Below are positions 39,801 to 54,800 of a stretch of 64,000 nucleotides of DNA, in pieces (positions within the stretch are counted from its first letter, which is position 1; every line of letters starts with the position of its first letter). The DNA is from Nereocystis luetkeana (lineage: Eukaryota > Sar > Phaeophyceae > Laminariales > Laminariaceae). Position numbers and translations under genes: made by a program. The notes beneath the pieces were generated by a model. It made no database searches. It saw only the letters and a list, made by a program, of their open reading frames with translations, and had not been told where the DNA came from. The DNA is taken from NCBI GenBank assembly GCA_031213475.1, contig JARUPZ010000027.1, positions 4,086,569 to 4,150,568 of the forward strand. The letters run 5' to 3'.

Positions 39801-42800
39801 GTGTCGATCGCAAGCGGCTCTGGTTCCTCCACATCAACGAGCGGATCGCTGACGATTCGGTCACCGAACGCCGGAGCAGCAGGTGCAAGCGGCGACCTGG
39901 CGTTCAGCTCAGGCACCAGTAGCTCTGGCAACAGTGGGGCAGTGCAGATAGGCAGTGGTGCCGCTGCGTCGGGTGCTGGCGGAGCAGTCAGCTTGACGGT
40001 GGGCACGGGCGCATCCGCTGAGGGAGGGGTGCTCACGTTGGCTGCAGGCTCAGGTGTGACAGGCGGTGCAGTGTCGATCGCGGCGGGCACCGGCACGACG
40101 GCAACCGGTGGTGCCGTGAGCATCGCGGCTGGTATCGGGCACACTGGTGGAGCAATGACCATGGTTGCTGGAGGAGGGACATCGAACGAAGGTGGTGATG
40201 TTGTTGCTACAGGAGGAGACGGTGCCACCAATGGTGGTGCCCTTACTTTGACGGCAGGAACAGGGGGTAATGGTGGTGGTTCTGTGGCCGTCACCAGCGG
40301 GGGCGTTACCACTGGTGAAAGCGGAACTGTTTCCATCGCGTCCGCCACGGCGGGAACAACAGGCAACAGCGGTGCAATGGCGTTCAGCTCGGGTTCCACC
40401 GTTTCTGGTAACACTGGAACCGTTATGATCGGGAGTGGTGCAGCCGTCGATGGAGCCGGGGGTGCACTGAGTCTAATAGTGGGGGGTGGTACCGGGGGAA
40501 TCGGTGGCGCGGCGAGCTTAGCAGCTGGAGATTCTGCAAGTGGATTGGGAGGCGCGGTGTCAATCACAAGCGGGTTTGGCGCAACATCGTCCAGCGGATT
40601 GGTGACCATCCGATCGCCGAATGCTGGCACAGGTGGTGTGAGCGGTGACTTGGTGTTCAGCTCGGGCACCAGCACCTCCGGTGACAGCGGCAGCATTCTG
40701 ATCGGCAGCGGTTCTGCCACGTCAGGAGCAGGCGGGGCCGTGAGCTTGACGGTAGGCACAGGCACATCTGGCCAGGGAGGGGCTCTGACGTTGGCAGCTG
40801 GTACGGCTGAGACAGGCGGATTGGTGTCGATGAAGGCGGGAACCAGCACCTCGGAAACCGGTGGAGCCGTGAGCATCGCGGCCGGCGAAGGCTACACCGG
40901 TGGTGCCGTCTCCGTCGTTGCTGGACAAGGCACCACCGTTACGGGTGGGGCGATCACCGTCACGTCGGGGCAAGGCGCCGCGACCGGCGGGGCTCTCAGC
41001 ATCGCTGCCGGTCCCGGTGATACAGGCGCAGGAGGAGCTGTACGTGTATCGGCCGGTCAAAGCACTTCGACCAACGGTGGTACGCTGACCATGGTTGGTG
41101 GCAGTGGAAGCACCGGTGGCGGTCTTGTGGCCGTCACGAGCGGAGCCGCCACCACGGGGGACAGCGGGGTCGTCACGATAGCGTCTGGTGCGGTGACAAA
41201 TGCAGGCAACAGCGGGGCGATGACCTTCAGCTCGGGCACCACCGACTCCGGCAACACCGGCGCGGTCATGATCGGCAGTGGTGTAGCCACGGGTGGGGCC
41301 GGTGGTATGCTGAGTCTGGTGGTGGGCGGTGGTACGACGGGAGTCGGCGGGTCAGCGAGTTTGACGGCTGGAGACTCTGACGACAACGTGGGCGGCGCCG
41401 TGTCGATCACAAGCGGATCGGGAACAACGAGTGGATCGGTGACCATCCAATCACCAGGTGCTGGTACATTAAACAGCGGTGACCTGGTGTTCAGCTCGGG
41501 CACCAGCACCTCCGGCGACAGCGGTACGGTGCACATCGGCAGTGGTACTACCACGTCGGGTACAGGCGGGGCCGTGAGCTTGACGGTAGGCACAGGCACA
41601 TCTGGCGACGGAGGGTCTCTGACGTTGGCAGCCGGTACGGCTGAGACAGGTGGATTGGTTTCCATGGAGGCGGGCACCGGCACGTCGAAAACCGGTGGCG
41701 CCGTGAGCATCGCGGCGGGCCAAGGCTACACCGGTGGTGCCGTCTCCGTCGTTGCTGGACAAGGCACCACCGATACGGGTGGGGCGATCACCGTCACGTC
41801 GGGGCAAGGCACAGCGATTGGCGGGGCTCTCAGCATCGCTGCCGGTCTCGGTGGCACAGGCGCAGGAGGAGCTGCGAGTGTATCGGCCGGTCAAAGCACC
41901 TCGACCAACGGTGGCCCGCTGACCATGGTTGGCGGCAGCGGAAGCACCGGTGGCGGTCTTGTGGCTGTCACGAGCGGAGCCGCCACCACAGGAGACAGCG
42001 GGCTCGTCACGATAGCGTCTGGTGCAGTTACAAATGCAGGCAACAGCGGGGCGATGACCTTCAGCTCGGGCACCACTGACTCGGGCAACACGGGCGCCGT
42101 CATGATCGGCAGTGGTGTAGCCACGGATGGAGCCGGTGGCATGCTGAGTCTGGCGGTCGGCGGTGGTACGGCGGGAGTCGGTGGGTCTGCAAGTTTGACG
42201 GCAGGAGACTCTGGCGACGACGTGGGCGGCGCCGTGTCGATCACCGGTGGATTGGGTACAACGAGTGGGGCGGTGACCATCCAATCGCCAGATGCTAGCA
42301 CATTGAGCAGCGGTGACCTGGTGTTCAGCTCGGGCTCCAGCGCCTCTGGAAACAGCGGCAGTATTCTGATCGGCAGTGGGGCAGCAACATCGGGAGCTGG
42401 CGGGGCGGTGAGCTTGACCGTTGGTACAAGCACATTCACTCAGGGAGGCGCGCTGACGTTGGCTGCCGGCACGGGCGTGGCTGGTGGAGCGGTTGTGGTA
42501 GAGGCGGGAATAGGTATATCGTCGACGGGAGGTAGTGCAACAGTCGAGGCGGGGCTCGGCAGTACGGGAGGTTCAGTGATGGTCACGGCGGGCAAAGGCT
42601 CCGCGAATAGCGGTGGCGATGTAACTGTTTCGGGCGGTGAAGGCGCCAATATTGGTGGTGCCCTAAATATGTTGGCTGGGATTGGAGGAACGGAAGGTGG
42701 GTCTGTGGCCGTAACGAGTGGATCCGCCACCACGGGTACTGCAGGTGACAGCGGGGAAGTCACCATCATGTCGGCCGCAGCGGGCACAACGGGAACCAGC

Positions 42801-45800
42801 GGGATTATGACCTTCAGCTCGGGCTCTACCACGTCAGGTAACACCGGTGCAGTCATGATCGGCAGCGGTGCAGCCGTCGATGGAGCCGGTGGTATGTTAA
42901 GTCTGACCGTTGGCACTGGTACAACGGGAGTAGGCGGGGCCCTGAGTTTGAAGGCCGGAACCTCTGACGATAACCTGGGCGGTGATGTGTCGATCACCAG
43001 CGGATCGGGAACAACGAGTGGATCGGTGACCATCCAATCGCCGGATGCTGGTACATTAAACAGCGGTGACCTGGTGTTCAGCTCGGGCACCAGCACCTCC
43101 GGCGACAGCGGCACGGTGCACATCGGCAGCGGTACTACAACGTCTGGTGCAGGCGGGGCCGTGAGCTTGACGGTAGGCACAGGCACATCTGGCCAGGGAG
43201 GGGCTCTGACGTTGGCAGCTGGTACGGCTGAGACAGGCGGATTGGTGTCGATGAAGGCGGGAACCAGCACCTCGGAAACCGGTGGAGCCGTGAGCATCGC
43301 GGCCGGCGAAGGCTACACCGGTGGTGCCGTCTCCGTCGTTGCTGGACAAGGCACCACTCTTACGGGTGGGGCGATCACCGTCACGTCGGGGCAAGGCGCC
43401 GCGACCGGCGGGGCTCTCAGCATCGCTGCCGGTCCCGGTGATACAGGCGCAGGAGGAGCTGTACGTGTATCGGCCGGTCAAAGCACTTCGACCAACGGTG
43501 GTACGCTGACCATGGTTGGTGGCAGTGGAAGCACCGGTGGGGGTCTTGTGGCCGTCACGAGCGGAGCCGCCACCACGGGGGACAGCGGGGTCGTCACGAT
43601 AACGTCTGGTGCGGTGACAAATGCAGGCAACAGCGGGGCGATGACCTTCAGCTCGGGTACCACCGACTCGGGCAATACGGGCGCCGTCATGATCGGCAGT
43701 GGTGTAGCCACGGATGGGGCCGGTGGCATGTTGAGTCTGGTGGTGGGCGGTGGCACAGCGGGAGTCGGTGGGTCAGCGAGTTTGACGGCTGGAGACTCTG
43801 GCAACGAGGTGGGCGGCGCCGTGTCGATCACAAGCGGATCGGGCACAACGAGTGGATCGGTGACCATCCAATCGCCGGATGCTGGCACTTTAAACAGCGG
43901 TGACCTGGTGTTCAGCTCGGGCACCAGCACCTCCGGCGACAGCGGTACGGTGCACATCGGCAGTGGTACTACCACGTCGGGTACAGGCGGGGCCGTGAGC
44001 TTGACGGTAGGCACAGGCACATCTGGCGACGGAGGGTCTCTGACGTTGGCAGCCGGTACGGCTGAGACAGGCGGATTGGTGTCCATGGAGGCGGGCACCG
44101 GCACGTCGAAAACCGGTGGCGCCGTGAGCATCGCGGCGGGCCAAGGCTACACCGGTGGTGCCGTCTCCGTCGTTGCTGGACAAGGCACCACCGATACGGG
44201 TGGGGCGATCACCGTCACGTCGGGGCAAGGCACAGCGATTGGCGGGGCTCTCAGCATCGCTGCCGGTCCCGGTGGCACAGGCGCAGGAGGAGCTGTGAGT
44301 GTATCGGCCGGTCAAAGCACCTCGACCAACGGTGGCTCGCTGACCATGGTTGGCGGCAGCGGAAGCACCGGTGGCGGTCTTGTGGCTGTCACGAGCGGAG
44401 CCGTCACCACGGGGGACAGCGGGCTCGTCACGATAGCGTCCGGCGCAGTTACAAATGTAGGCAACAGCGGGGCGATGACCTTCAGCTCGGGCACCACTGA
44501 CTCGGGCAATACGGGCGCCGTCATGATCGGCAGTGGTGTAGCCACGGATGGAGCCGGTGGCATGCTGAGTCTGGCGGTCGGCGGTGGTACGGCGGGAGTC
44601 GGTGGGTCTGCAAGTTTGACGGCAGGAGACTCTGGCGACGACGTGGGCGGCGCCGTGTCGATCACCGGTGGATTGGGTACAACGAGTGGGGCGGTGACCA
44701 TCCAATCGCCAGATGCTAGCACATTGAGCAGCGGTGACCTGGTGTTCAGCTCGGGCTCCAGCGCCTCTGGAAACAGCGGCAGTATTCTGATCGGCAGTGG
44801 GGCAGCAACATCGGGAGCTGGCGGGGCGGTAAGCTTGACCGTTGGTACAAGCACATTCACTCAGGGAGGCGCGCTGACGTTGGCTGCCGGCACGGGCGTG
44901 GCTGGTGGAGCGGTTGTGGTAGAGGCGGGAATAGGTATATCGTCGACGGGAGGTAGTGCAACAGTCGAGGCGGGGCTCGGCAGTACGGGAGGTTCAGTGA
45001 TGGTCACGGCGGGCAAAGGCTCCGCGAATAGCGGTGGCGATGTAACTGTTTCGGGCGGTGAAGGCGCCAATATTGGTGGTGCCCTAAATATGTTGGCTGG
45101 GATTGGAGGAACGGAAGGTGGGTCTGTGGCCGTAACGAGTGGATCCGCCACCACGGGTACTGCAGGTGACAGCGGGGAAGTCACCATCATGTCGGCCGCA
45201 GCGGGCACAACGGGAACCAGCGGGATTATGACCTTCAGCTCGGGCTCTACCACGTCAGGTAACACCGGTGCAGTCATGATCGGCAGCGGTGCAGCCGTCG
45301 ATGGAGCCGGTGGTATGTTAAGTCTGACCGTTGGCACTGGTACAACGGGAGTAGGCGGGGCCCTGAGTTTGAAGGCCGGAACCTCTGACGATAACCTGGG
45401 CGGTGATGTGTCGATCACCAGCGGATCGGGAACAACGAGTGGATCGGTGACCATCCAATCGCCGGATGCTGGTACATTAAACAGCGGTGACCTGGTGTTC
45501 AGCTCGGGCACCAGCACCTCCGGCGACAGCGGCACGGTGGACATCGGCAGCGGTACTACAACGTCTGGTGCAGGCGGGGCCGTGAGCTTGACGGTAGGCA
45601 CAGGCACATCTGGCCAGGGAGGGGCTCTGACGTTGGCAGCTGGTACGGCTGAGACAGGCGGGTTGGTGTCGATTGAGGCGGGAACCAGCACCTCGGAAAC
45701 CGGTGGCGCCGTGAGCATCGCGGCCGGCGAAGGCTACACCGGTGGTGCCGTCTCCGTCGTTGCTGGACAAGGCACCACTCTTACGGGTGGGGCGATCACC

Positions 45801-48800
45801 GTCACGTCGGGGCAAGGCGCCGCGACCGGCGGGGCTCTCAGCATCGCTGCCGGTCCCGGTGATACAGGCGCAGGAGGAGCTGTACGTGTATCGGCCGGTC
45901 AAAGCACTTCGACCAATGGTGGTACGCTGACCATGGTTGGTGGCAGTGGAAGCACCGGTGGGGGTCTTGTGGCCGTCACGAGCGGAGCCGCCACCGCGGG
46001 GGACAGCGGGGTCGTCACGATAACGTCTGGTGCGGTGTCAAATGCAGGCAACAGCGGGGCGATGACCTTCAGCTCGGGTACCACCGACTCGGGCAACACC
46101 GGCGCCGTCATGATCGGCAGTGGTGTAGCCACGGGTGGGGCCGGTGGCATGTTGAGTCTGGTAGTGGGCGGGGGCACAGCGGGAGTCGGCGGGTCTGCGA
46201 GTTTGACGGCTGGAGACTCCGACGACAACGTGGGCGGCGCCGTGTCGATTACAAGCGGATCGGGCACAACGAGTGGATCGGTGACCATCCAATCGCCGGA
46301 TGCTGGCACTTTAAACAGCGGTGACCTGGTGTTCAGCTCGGGCACCAGCACCTCCGGCGACAGCGGTACGGTGCACATCGGCAGTGGTACTACCACGTCG
46401 GGTACAGGCGGGGCCGTGAGCTTGACGGTAGGCACAGGCACATCTGGCGACGGAGGGTCTCTGACGTTGGCAGCCGGTACGGCTGAGACAGGCGGATTGG
46501 TTTCCATGGAGGCGGGCACCGGCACGTCGAAAACTGGTGGCGCCGTGAGCATCGCGGCGGGCCAAGGCTACACCGGTGGTGCCGTCTCCGTCGTTGCTGG
46601 ACAAGGCACCACCGATACGGGTGGGGCGATCACCGTCACGTCGGGGCAAGGCACAGCGATTGGCGGGGCTCTCAGCATCGCTGCCGGTCTCGGTGGCACA
46701 GGTGCAGGAGGAGCTGTGAGTGTATCGGCCGGTCAAAGCACCTCGACCAACGGTGGCCCGCTGACCATGGTTGGTGGCAGCGGAAGCACCGGTGGCGGTC
46801 TTGTGGCCGTCACGAGCGGAGCCGCCACCACGGGGGACAGCGGGATCGTCACGATAGCGTCTGGTGCAGTTACAAATGTAGGCAACAGCGGGGCGATGAC
46901 CTTCAGCTCGGGAACCACCGACTCGGGCAATACGGGCGCCGTCATGATCGGCAGTGGTGTAGCCACGGATGGAGCCGGTGGCATGCTGAGTCTGGCGGTC
47001 GGCGGTGGTACGGCGGGAGTCGGTGGGTCTGCAAGTTTGACGGCAGGAGACTCTGGCGACGACGTGGGCGGCGCCGTGTCGATCACCGGTGGATTGGGTA
47101 CAACGAGTGGGGCGGTGACCATCCAATCGCCAGATGCTAGCACATTGAGCAGCGGTGACCTGGTGTTCAGCTCGGGCTCCAGCGCCTCTGGAAACAGCGG
47201 CAGTATTCTGATCGGCAGTGGGGCAGCAACATCGGGAGCTGGCGGGGCGGTGAGCTTGACCGTTGGTACAAGCACATTCACTCAGGGAGGCGCGCTGACG
47301 TTGGCTGCCGGCACGGGCGTGGCTGGTGGAGCGGTTGTGGTAGAGGCGGGAATAGGTATATCGTCGACGGGAGGTAGTGCAACAGTCGAGGCGGGGCTCG
47401 GCAGTACGGGAGGTTCAGTGATGGTCACGGCGGGCAAAGGCTCCGCGAATAGCGGTGGCGATGTAACTGTTTCGGGCGGTGAAGGCGCCAATATTGGTGG
47501 TGCCCTAAATATGTTGGCTGGGATTGGAGGAACGGAAGGTGGGTCTGTGGCCGTAACGAGCGGATCCGCCACCACGGGTACTGCAGGTGACAGCGGGGAA
47601 GTCACCATCATGTCGGCCGCAGCGGGCACAACGGGAACCAGCGGGATTATGACCTTCAGCTCGGGCTCTACCACGTCAGGTAACACCGGTGCAGTCATGA
47701 TCGGCAGCGGTGCAGCCGTCGATGGAGCCGGTGGTATGTTAAGTCTGACCGTTGGCACTGGTACAACGGGAGTAGGCGGGGCCCTGAGTTTGAAGGCCGG
47801 AACCTCTGACGATAACCTGGGCGGTGATGTGTCGATCACCAGTGGATCGGGAACAACGAGTGGATCGGTGACCATCCAATCGCCGGATGCTGGTACATTA
47901 AACAGCGGTGACCTGGTGTTCAGCTCGGGCACCAGCACCTCCGGCGACAGCGGCACGGTGCACATCGGCAGCGGTACTACAACGTCTGGTGCAGGCGGGG
48001 CCGTGAGCTTGACGGTAGGCACAGGCACATCTGGCCAGGGAGGGGCTCTGACGTTGGCAGCTGGTACGGCTGAGACAGGCGGATTGGTGTCGATGAAGGC
48101 GGGAACCAGCACCTCGGAAACCGGTGGAGCCGTGAGCATCGCGGCCGGCGAAGGCTACACCGGTGGTGCCGTCTCCGTCGTTGCTGGACAAGGCACCACT
48201 CTTACGGGTGGGGCGATCACCGTCACGTCGGGGCAAGGCGCCGCGACCGGCGGGGCTCTCAGCATCGCTGCCGGTCTCGGTGGCACAGGCGTAGGAGGAG
48301 CTGTGAGTGTATCGGCCGGTCAAAGCACTTCGACCAATGGTGGTACGCTGACCATGGTTGGTGGCAGTGGAAGCACCGGTGGCGGTCTTGTGGCCGTCAC
48401 GAGCGGAGCCGCCACCGCGGGGGACAGCGGGATCGTCACGATAGCGTCCGGCGCAGTTACAAATGTAGGCAACAGCGGGGCGATGACCATCAGCTCGGGT
48501 ACCACCGACTCGGGCAATACGGGCGCCGTCATGATCGGCAGTGGTGTAGCCACGGGTGGGGCCGGTGGCATGTTGAGTCTGACTGTGGGCGGGGCCACAG
48601 CGGGAGTCGGTGGGTCTGCGAGTTTGACGGCTGGAGACTCCGACGACAACGTGGGCGGCGCCGTGTCGATCACAAGCGGATCGGGAACAACGAGTGGATC
48701 GGTGACCATCCAATCGCCGGATGCTGGCACTTTAAACAGCGGTGACCTGGTGTTCAGCTCGGGCACCAGCACCTCCGGCGACAGCGGTACGGTGCACATC

Positions 48801-51800
48801 GGCAGCGGTACTGCCACGTCGGGTACAGGCGGGGCCGTGAGCTTGACGGTAGGCACAGGCACATCTGGCGACGGAGGGTCTCTGACGTTGGCAGCCGGTA
48901 CGGCTGAGACAGGTGGATTGGTTTCCATGGAGGCGGGCACCGGCACGTCGAAAACCGGTGGAGCCGTGAGCATCGCGGCGGGCCAAGGCTACACCGGTGG
49001 TGGCGTCTCCGTCGTTGCTGGAAAGGGCACCACCGTTACGGGTGGGGCGATCACCGTCACGTCGGGGCAAGGCACAGCGATTGGCGGGGCTCTCAGCATC
49101 GCTGCCGGTCTCGGTGGCACAGGCGCAGGAGGAGCTGTAGATGTATCGGCCGGTCAAAGCACTTCGACCAACGGTGGCTCGCTGACCATGGTTGGCGGCA
49201 GCGGAAGCACCGGTGGCGGTCTTGTGGCTGTCACGAGCGGAGCCGCCACCACGGGGGACAGCGGGCTCGTCACGATAGCGTCCGGCGCAGTAACAAATGT
49301 AGGCAACAGCGGGGCGATGGCCTTCAGCTCGGGCACCACTGACTCGGGCAATACGGGCGCGGTCATGATCGGCAGTGGTGTAGCCACGGATGGAGCCGGT
49401 GGTATGCTGAGTCTGACTGTGGGCGGTAGTACGACAGGAGTCGGCGGTACCGTCAATATCGACGCCGGGACCTCCGGTGACAACGTGGGCGGCGCCGTAT
49501 CGATTACAAGCGGATCAGGCACATTGACATCGAGTGGATCTATGACGATTCAAACACCGAATGCGGGTACTACTGGAGGCGTGAGCGGAGATTTAGTGTT
49601 CAGCTCAGGAAGCAGTAGCTCCGGTAAAAGTGGCAGCGTTTCGATCGGCAGCGGTGCGGCCACATCGGGAGCAGGCGGGTCAGTGAGCTTGACAGTAGGC
49701 ACAGGCACATCCGCCGACGGAGGGGCGCTAACGTTGTCAGCAGGTACAGGGGAGACAGGTGGGTCGGTGTCCATGATGGCAGGCACTGGAACTACAGAAA
49801 GCGGCGGTGCCGTGACCATCAAGGCCGGCCTCGGGTACACCGGTGGATCCTTCTCCGTCGTTGCTGGAGAAGGGACGACGAATACCGGCGGGGCGGTCAC
49901 CGTCACAGCGGGGCAAGGCGATACTGTAGGCGGAACAGTAAATATTGAATCCGGAAAAGGAGTGCAAAACACAGGAGGAGGCATGACCATTGTAGCAGGT
50001 GAAGGTGAGCAGTCTGGAGGAGCACTGAGCATCGCTGCCGGACTCGGCAGCACGGGAGATGGAGGAGATTTCAGCGTCTCGGCCGGCGCGAGTACCTCAG
50101 CGAATGGAGGATCCCTACGCCTTGTGGCAGGAACCGGCAGCTCTGCTGGCGGTCTTGTGGCCATCACGAGCGGGGCCGTCGTCGCCAATGGCGACAGTGG
50201 CATCGTCACCATCATGTCCGCCGCGGTTGGAACCACAGGTAATAGCGGCATCATGACATTTAGCTCTGGCTCCACGGCGTCGGGCAACACTGGCGCCGTC
50301 GTGATCGGCAGCGGTGCAGCCACGGATGGAACGGGTGGTATGCTGAGTCTGGCGGTGGGTGGTGGCACATCGGGAGTCGGTGGGTCTGCGAGTTTGACGG
50401 CTGGAGATTCTGGCAACGACGTCGGTGGCGCCGTGTCGATCACCAGCGGATCGGGCACAACGAGTGGGGCAGTGACCATCCGATCTCCGGATGCTGGTAC
50501 ATTAAACAGCGGTGACCTGGTGTTCAGCTCGGGCACCAGCACCTCCGGCGACAGCGGTACGGTGCACATCGGCAGCGGTACTACAACGTCTGGTGCAGGC
50601 GGGGCCGTGAGCTTGACGGTAGGCACAGGCACATCTGGCCAGGGAGGGGCTCTGACGTTGGCAGCTGGTACGGCTGAGACAGGCGGATTGGTGTCGATGA
50701 AGGCGGGAACCAGCACCTCGGAAACCGGTGGCGCCGTGAGCATCGCGGCCGGCGAAGGCTACACCGGTGGTGCCGTCTCCGTCGTTGCTGGACAAGGCAC
50801 CACCGTTACGGGTGGGGCGATCACCGTCACGTCAGGGCAAGGCACAGCGATTGGCGGGGCTCTCAGCATCGCTGCCGGTCTCGGTGGCACAGGCACAGGA
50901 GGAGCTGTAGATGTATCGGCCGGTCAAAGCACTTCGACCAACGGTGGTACGCTGACCATGGTTGGTGGCAGTGGAAGCACCGGTGGGGGTCTTGTGGCCG
51001 TCACGAGCGGAGCCGCCACCACGGGAGACAGCGGGGTCGTCACGATAGCGTCCGGCGCAGTTACAAATGTAGGCAACAGCGGGGCGATGACCTTCAGCTC
51101 GGGTACCACCTACTCGGGCAATACGGGCGCCGTCATGATCGGCAGTGGTGTAGCCACGGGTGGGGCCGGTGGCATGTTGAGTCTGACTGTGGGCGGGGCC
51201 ACAGCGGGAGTCGGCGGGTCTGCGAGTTTGACGGCTGGAGACTCCGACGACAACGTGGGCGGCGCCGTGTCGATCACAAGCGGATCGGGAACAACGAGTG
51301 GATCGGTGACCATCCAATCGCCGGATGCTGGCACTTTAAACAGCGGTGACCTGGTGTTCAGCTCGGGCACCAGCACCTCCGGCGACAGCGGTACGGTGCA
51401 CATCGGCAGCGGTACTGCCACGTCGGGTACAGGCGGGGCCGTGAGCTTGACGGTAGGCACAGGCACATCTGGCGACGGAGGGTCTCTGACGTTGGCAGCC
51501 GGTACGGCTGAGACAGGTGGATTGGTTTCCATGGAGGCGGGCACCGGCACGTCGAAAACCGGTGGAGCCGTGAGCATCGCGGCGGGCCAAGGCTACACCG
51601 GTGGTGGCGTCTCCGTCGTTGCTGGAAAGGGCACCACCGTTACGGGTGGGGCGATCACCGTCACGTCGGGGCAAGGCACAGCGATTGGCGGGGCTCTCAG
51701 CATCGCTGCCGGTCCCGGTGGCACAGGCGCAGGAGGAGCTGCGAGTGTATCGGCCGGTCAAAGCACCTCGGATAACGGTGGCCCACTGACCATGGTTGGT

Positions 51801-54800
51801 GGCAGCGGAAGCACCGGTGGCGGTCTTGTGGCTGTCACGAGCGGAGCCGCCACCACGGGGGACAGCGGGATCGTCACGATAGCGTCTGGTGCAGTAACAA
51901 ATGCAGGCAACAGCGGGGCGATGGCCTTCAGCTCGGGTACCACCGACTCGGGCAATACGGGCGCGGTCATGATCGGCAGTGGTGTAGCCACGGATGGAGC
52001 CGGTGGTATGCTGAGTCTGACTGTGGGCGGTAGTACGACAGGAGTCGGCGGTACCGTCAATATCGACGCCGGGACCTCCGGTGACAACGTGGGCGGCGCC
52101 GTATCGATTACAAGCGGATCAGGCACATTGACATCGAGTGGATCTATGACGATTCAAACACCGAATGCGGGTACTACTGGAGGCGTGAGCGGAGATTTAG
52201 TGTTCAGCTCAGGAAGCAGTAGCTCCGGTAAAAGTGGCAGCGTTTCGATCGGCAGCGGTGCGGCCACATCGGGAGCAGGCGGGTCAGTGAGCTTGACAGT
52301 AGGCACAGGCACATCCGCCGACGGAGGGGCGCTAACGTTGTCAGCAGGTACAGGGGAGACAGGTGGGTCGGTGTCCATGATGGCAGGCACGGGAACTACA
52401 GAAAGCGGCGGTGCCGTGACCATCAAGGCCGGCCTCGGGTACACCGGTGGATCCTTCTCCGTCGTTGCTGGAGAAGGGACGACGGATACCGGCGGGGCGG
52501 TCACCGTCACAGCGGGGCAAGGCGATACTGTAGGCGGAACAGTAAATATTGAATCCGGAAAAGGAGTGCAAAACACAGGAGGAGGCATGACCATTGTAGC
52601 AGGTGAAGGTGAGCAGTCTGGAGGAGCACTGAGCATCGCTGCCGGACTCGGCAGCACGGGAGATGGAGGAGATTTCAGCGTCTCGGCCGGCGCGAGTACC
52701 TCAGCGAATGGAGGATCCCTACGCCTTGTGGCAGGAACCGGCAGCTCTGCTGGCGGTCTTGTGGCCATCACGAGCGGGGCCGTCGTCGCCAATGGCGACA
52801 GTGGCATCGTCACCATCATGTCCGCCGCGGTTGGAACCACAGGTAATAGCGGCATCATGACATTTAGCTCTGGCTCCACGGCGTCGGGCAACACTGGCGC
52901 CGTCGTGATCGGCAGCGGTGCAGCCACGGATGGAACGGGTGGTATGCTGAGTCTGGCGGTGGGTGGTGGCACATCGGGAGTCGGTGGGTCTGCGAGTTTG
53001 ACGGCTGGAGATTCTGGCAACGACGTCGGTGGCGCCGTGTCGATCACCAGCGGATCGGGAACAACGAGTGGGGCAGTGACCATCCGATCTCCGGATGCTG
53101 GTACATTAAACAGCGGTGACCTGGTGTTCAGCTCGGGCACCAGCACCTCTGGCGACAGCGGTACGGTGCACATCGGCAGCGGTACTACAACGTCTGGTGC
53201 AGGCGGGGCCGTGAGCTTGACGGTAGGCACAGGCACATCTGGCCAGGGAGGGGCTCTGACGTTGGCAGCTGGTACGGCTGAGACAGGCGGATTGGTGTCG
53301 ATGAAGGCGGGAACCAGCACCTCGGAAACCGGTGGCGCCGTGAGCATCGCGGCCGGCGAAGGCTACACCGGTGGTGCCGTCTCCGTCGTTGCTGGACAAG
53401 GCACCACCGTTACGGGTGGGGCGATCACCGTCACGTCGGGGCAAAGCACCGCGACCGGCGGGGCTCTCAGCATCGCTGCCGGTCCCGGTGGCACAGGCTC
53501 AGGAGGAGCTGTAGATGTATCGGCCGGTCAAAGCACTTCGACCAACGGTGGTACGCTGACCATGGTTGGTGGCAGTGGAAGCACCGGTGGGGGTCTTGTG
53601 GCCGTCACGAGCGGAGCCGCCACCACGGGAGACAGCGGGGTCGTCACGATAGCGTCCGGCGAAGTGACAAATGCAGGCAACAGCGGAGCGATGACCATCA
53701 GCTCGGGCACCACCGACTCCGGCAATACCGGCGCGGTCATGATCGGCAGTGGTGTAGCCACGGGTGGGGCCGGTGGTATGCTGAGTCTGGTGGTGGGCGG
53801 TGGTACGACGGGAGTCGGCGGGTCTGCGAGTTTGACGGCTGGAGACTCTGACGACAACGTGGGCGGCGCCGTGTCGATCACAAGCGGATCGGGAACAACG
53901 AGTGGATCGGTGACCATCCAATCGCCAGGTGCTGGTACATTAAACAGCGGTGACCTGGTGTTCAGCTCGGGCACTAGCACCTCCGGCGACAGCGGCACGG
54001 TGCACATCGGCAGCGGTACTGCCACGTCGGGTACAGGCGGGGCCGTGAGCTTGACGGTAGGCACAGGCACATCTGGCGACGGAGGGTCTCTGACGTTGGC
54101 AGCTGGTACGGCTGAGACAGGCGGATTGGTTTCCATGGAGGCGGGCATCGGCACGTCGAAAACCGGTGGAGCCGTGAGCATCGCGGCGGGCCAAGGCTAC
54201 ACCGGTGGTGGCGTCTCCGTCGTTGCTGGAAAGGGCACCACCGTTACGGGTGGGGCGATCACCGTCACGTCGGGGCAAGGCACAGCGATTGGCGGGGCTC
54301 TCAGCATCGCTGCCGGTCTCGGTGGCACAGGCGCAGGAGGAGCTGTGAGTTTATCGGCTGGTCTCAGCACCTCGACCAACGGTGGCACGCTGGATATGGT
54401 TGGTGGCAGCGGAAGCACCGGTGGCGGTCTTGTGGCCGTCACGAGCGGAGCCGCCACCACGGGAGACAGCGGGATCGTCACGATAGCGTCTGGTGCAGTT
54501 ACAAATGCAGGCAACAGCGGGGCGATGACCTTCAGCTCGGGTACCACCGACTCGGGCAATACGGGCGCCGTTATGATCGGCAGTGGTGTAGCCACGGATG
54601 GAGCCGGTGGTATGCTGAGTCTGACGGTGGGCGGTAGTACGACAGGAGTCGGCGGTACCGTCAATATCGACGCCGGGGCCTCCGGTGACAACGTGGGCGG
54701 CGCCGTATCGATTACAAGCGGATCAGGCACATTGACATCGAGTGGATCTATGACGATTCAAACACCGAATGCGGGTACTACTGGAGGCGTGAGCGGAGAT

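Larger units (their letters stand above)
32922..47876 (+). repeat. Super-period 3: triplets L, L, S, S, S, S (14,955 bp)
   Basis: Long modules start at 34,608 (930 bp) and 37,224 (936 bp). Short modules start at 39,858, 42,282, 44,703 and 47,124 (753 bp each). Constant modules drift in length here (843, then 849, then 837/834 bp), but the order of long and short holds. The extra unit pair of the second long module, SNLGGGLTLVAGDGGVTGG, is close to that of super-period 2. Confidence 0.75.

Noticed and set aside
40322..40400. Possible gene boundary where the 849-bp array switches to GGGTSNEGG sequence
   Set aside because: The frame stays open and the next marker (40,611) comes at the expected 753-bp spacing, so it is only a short-type third module.
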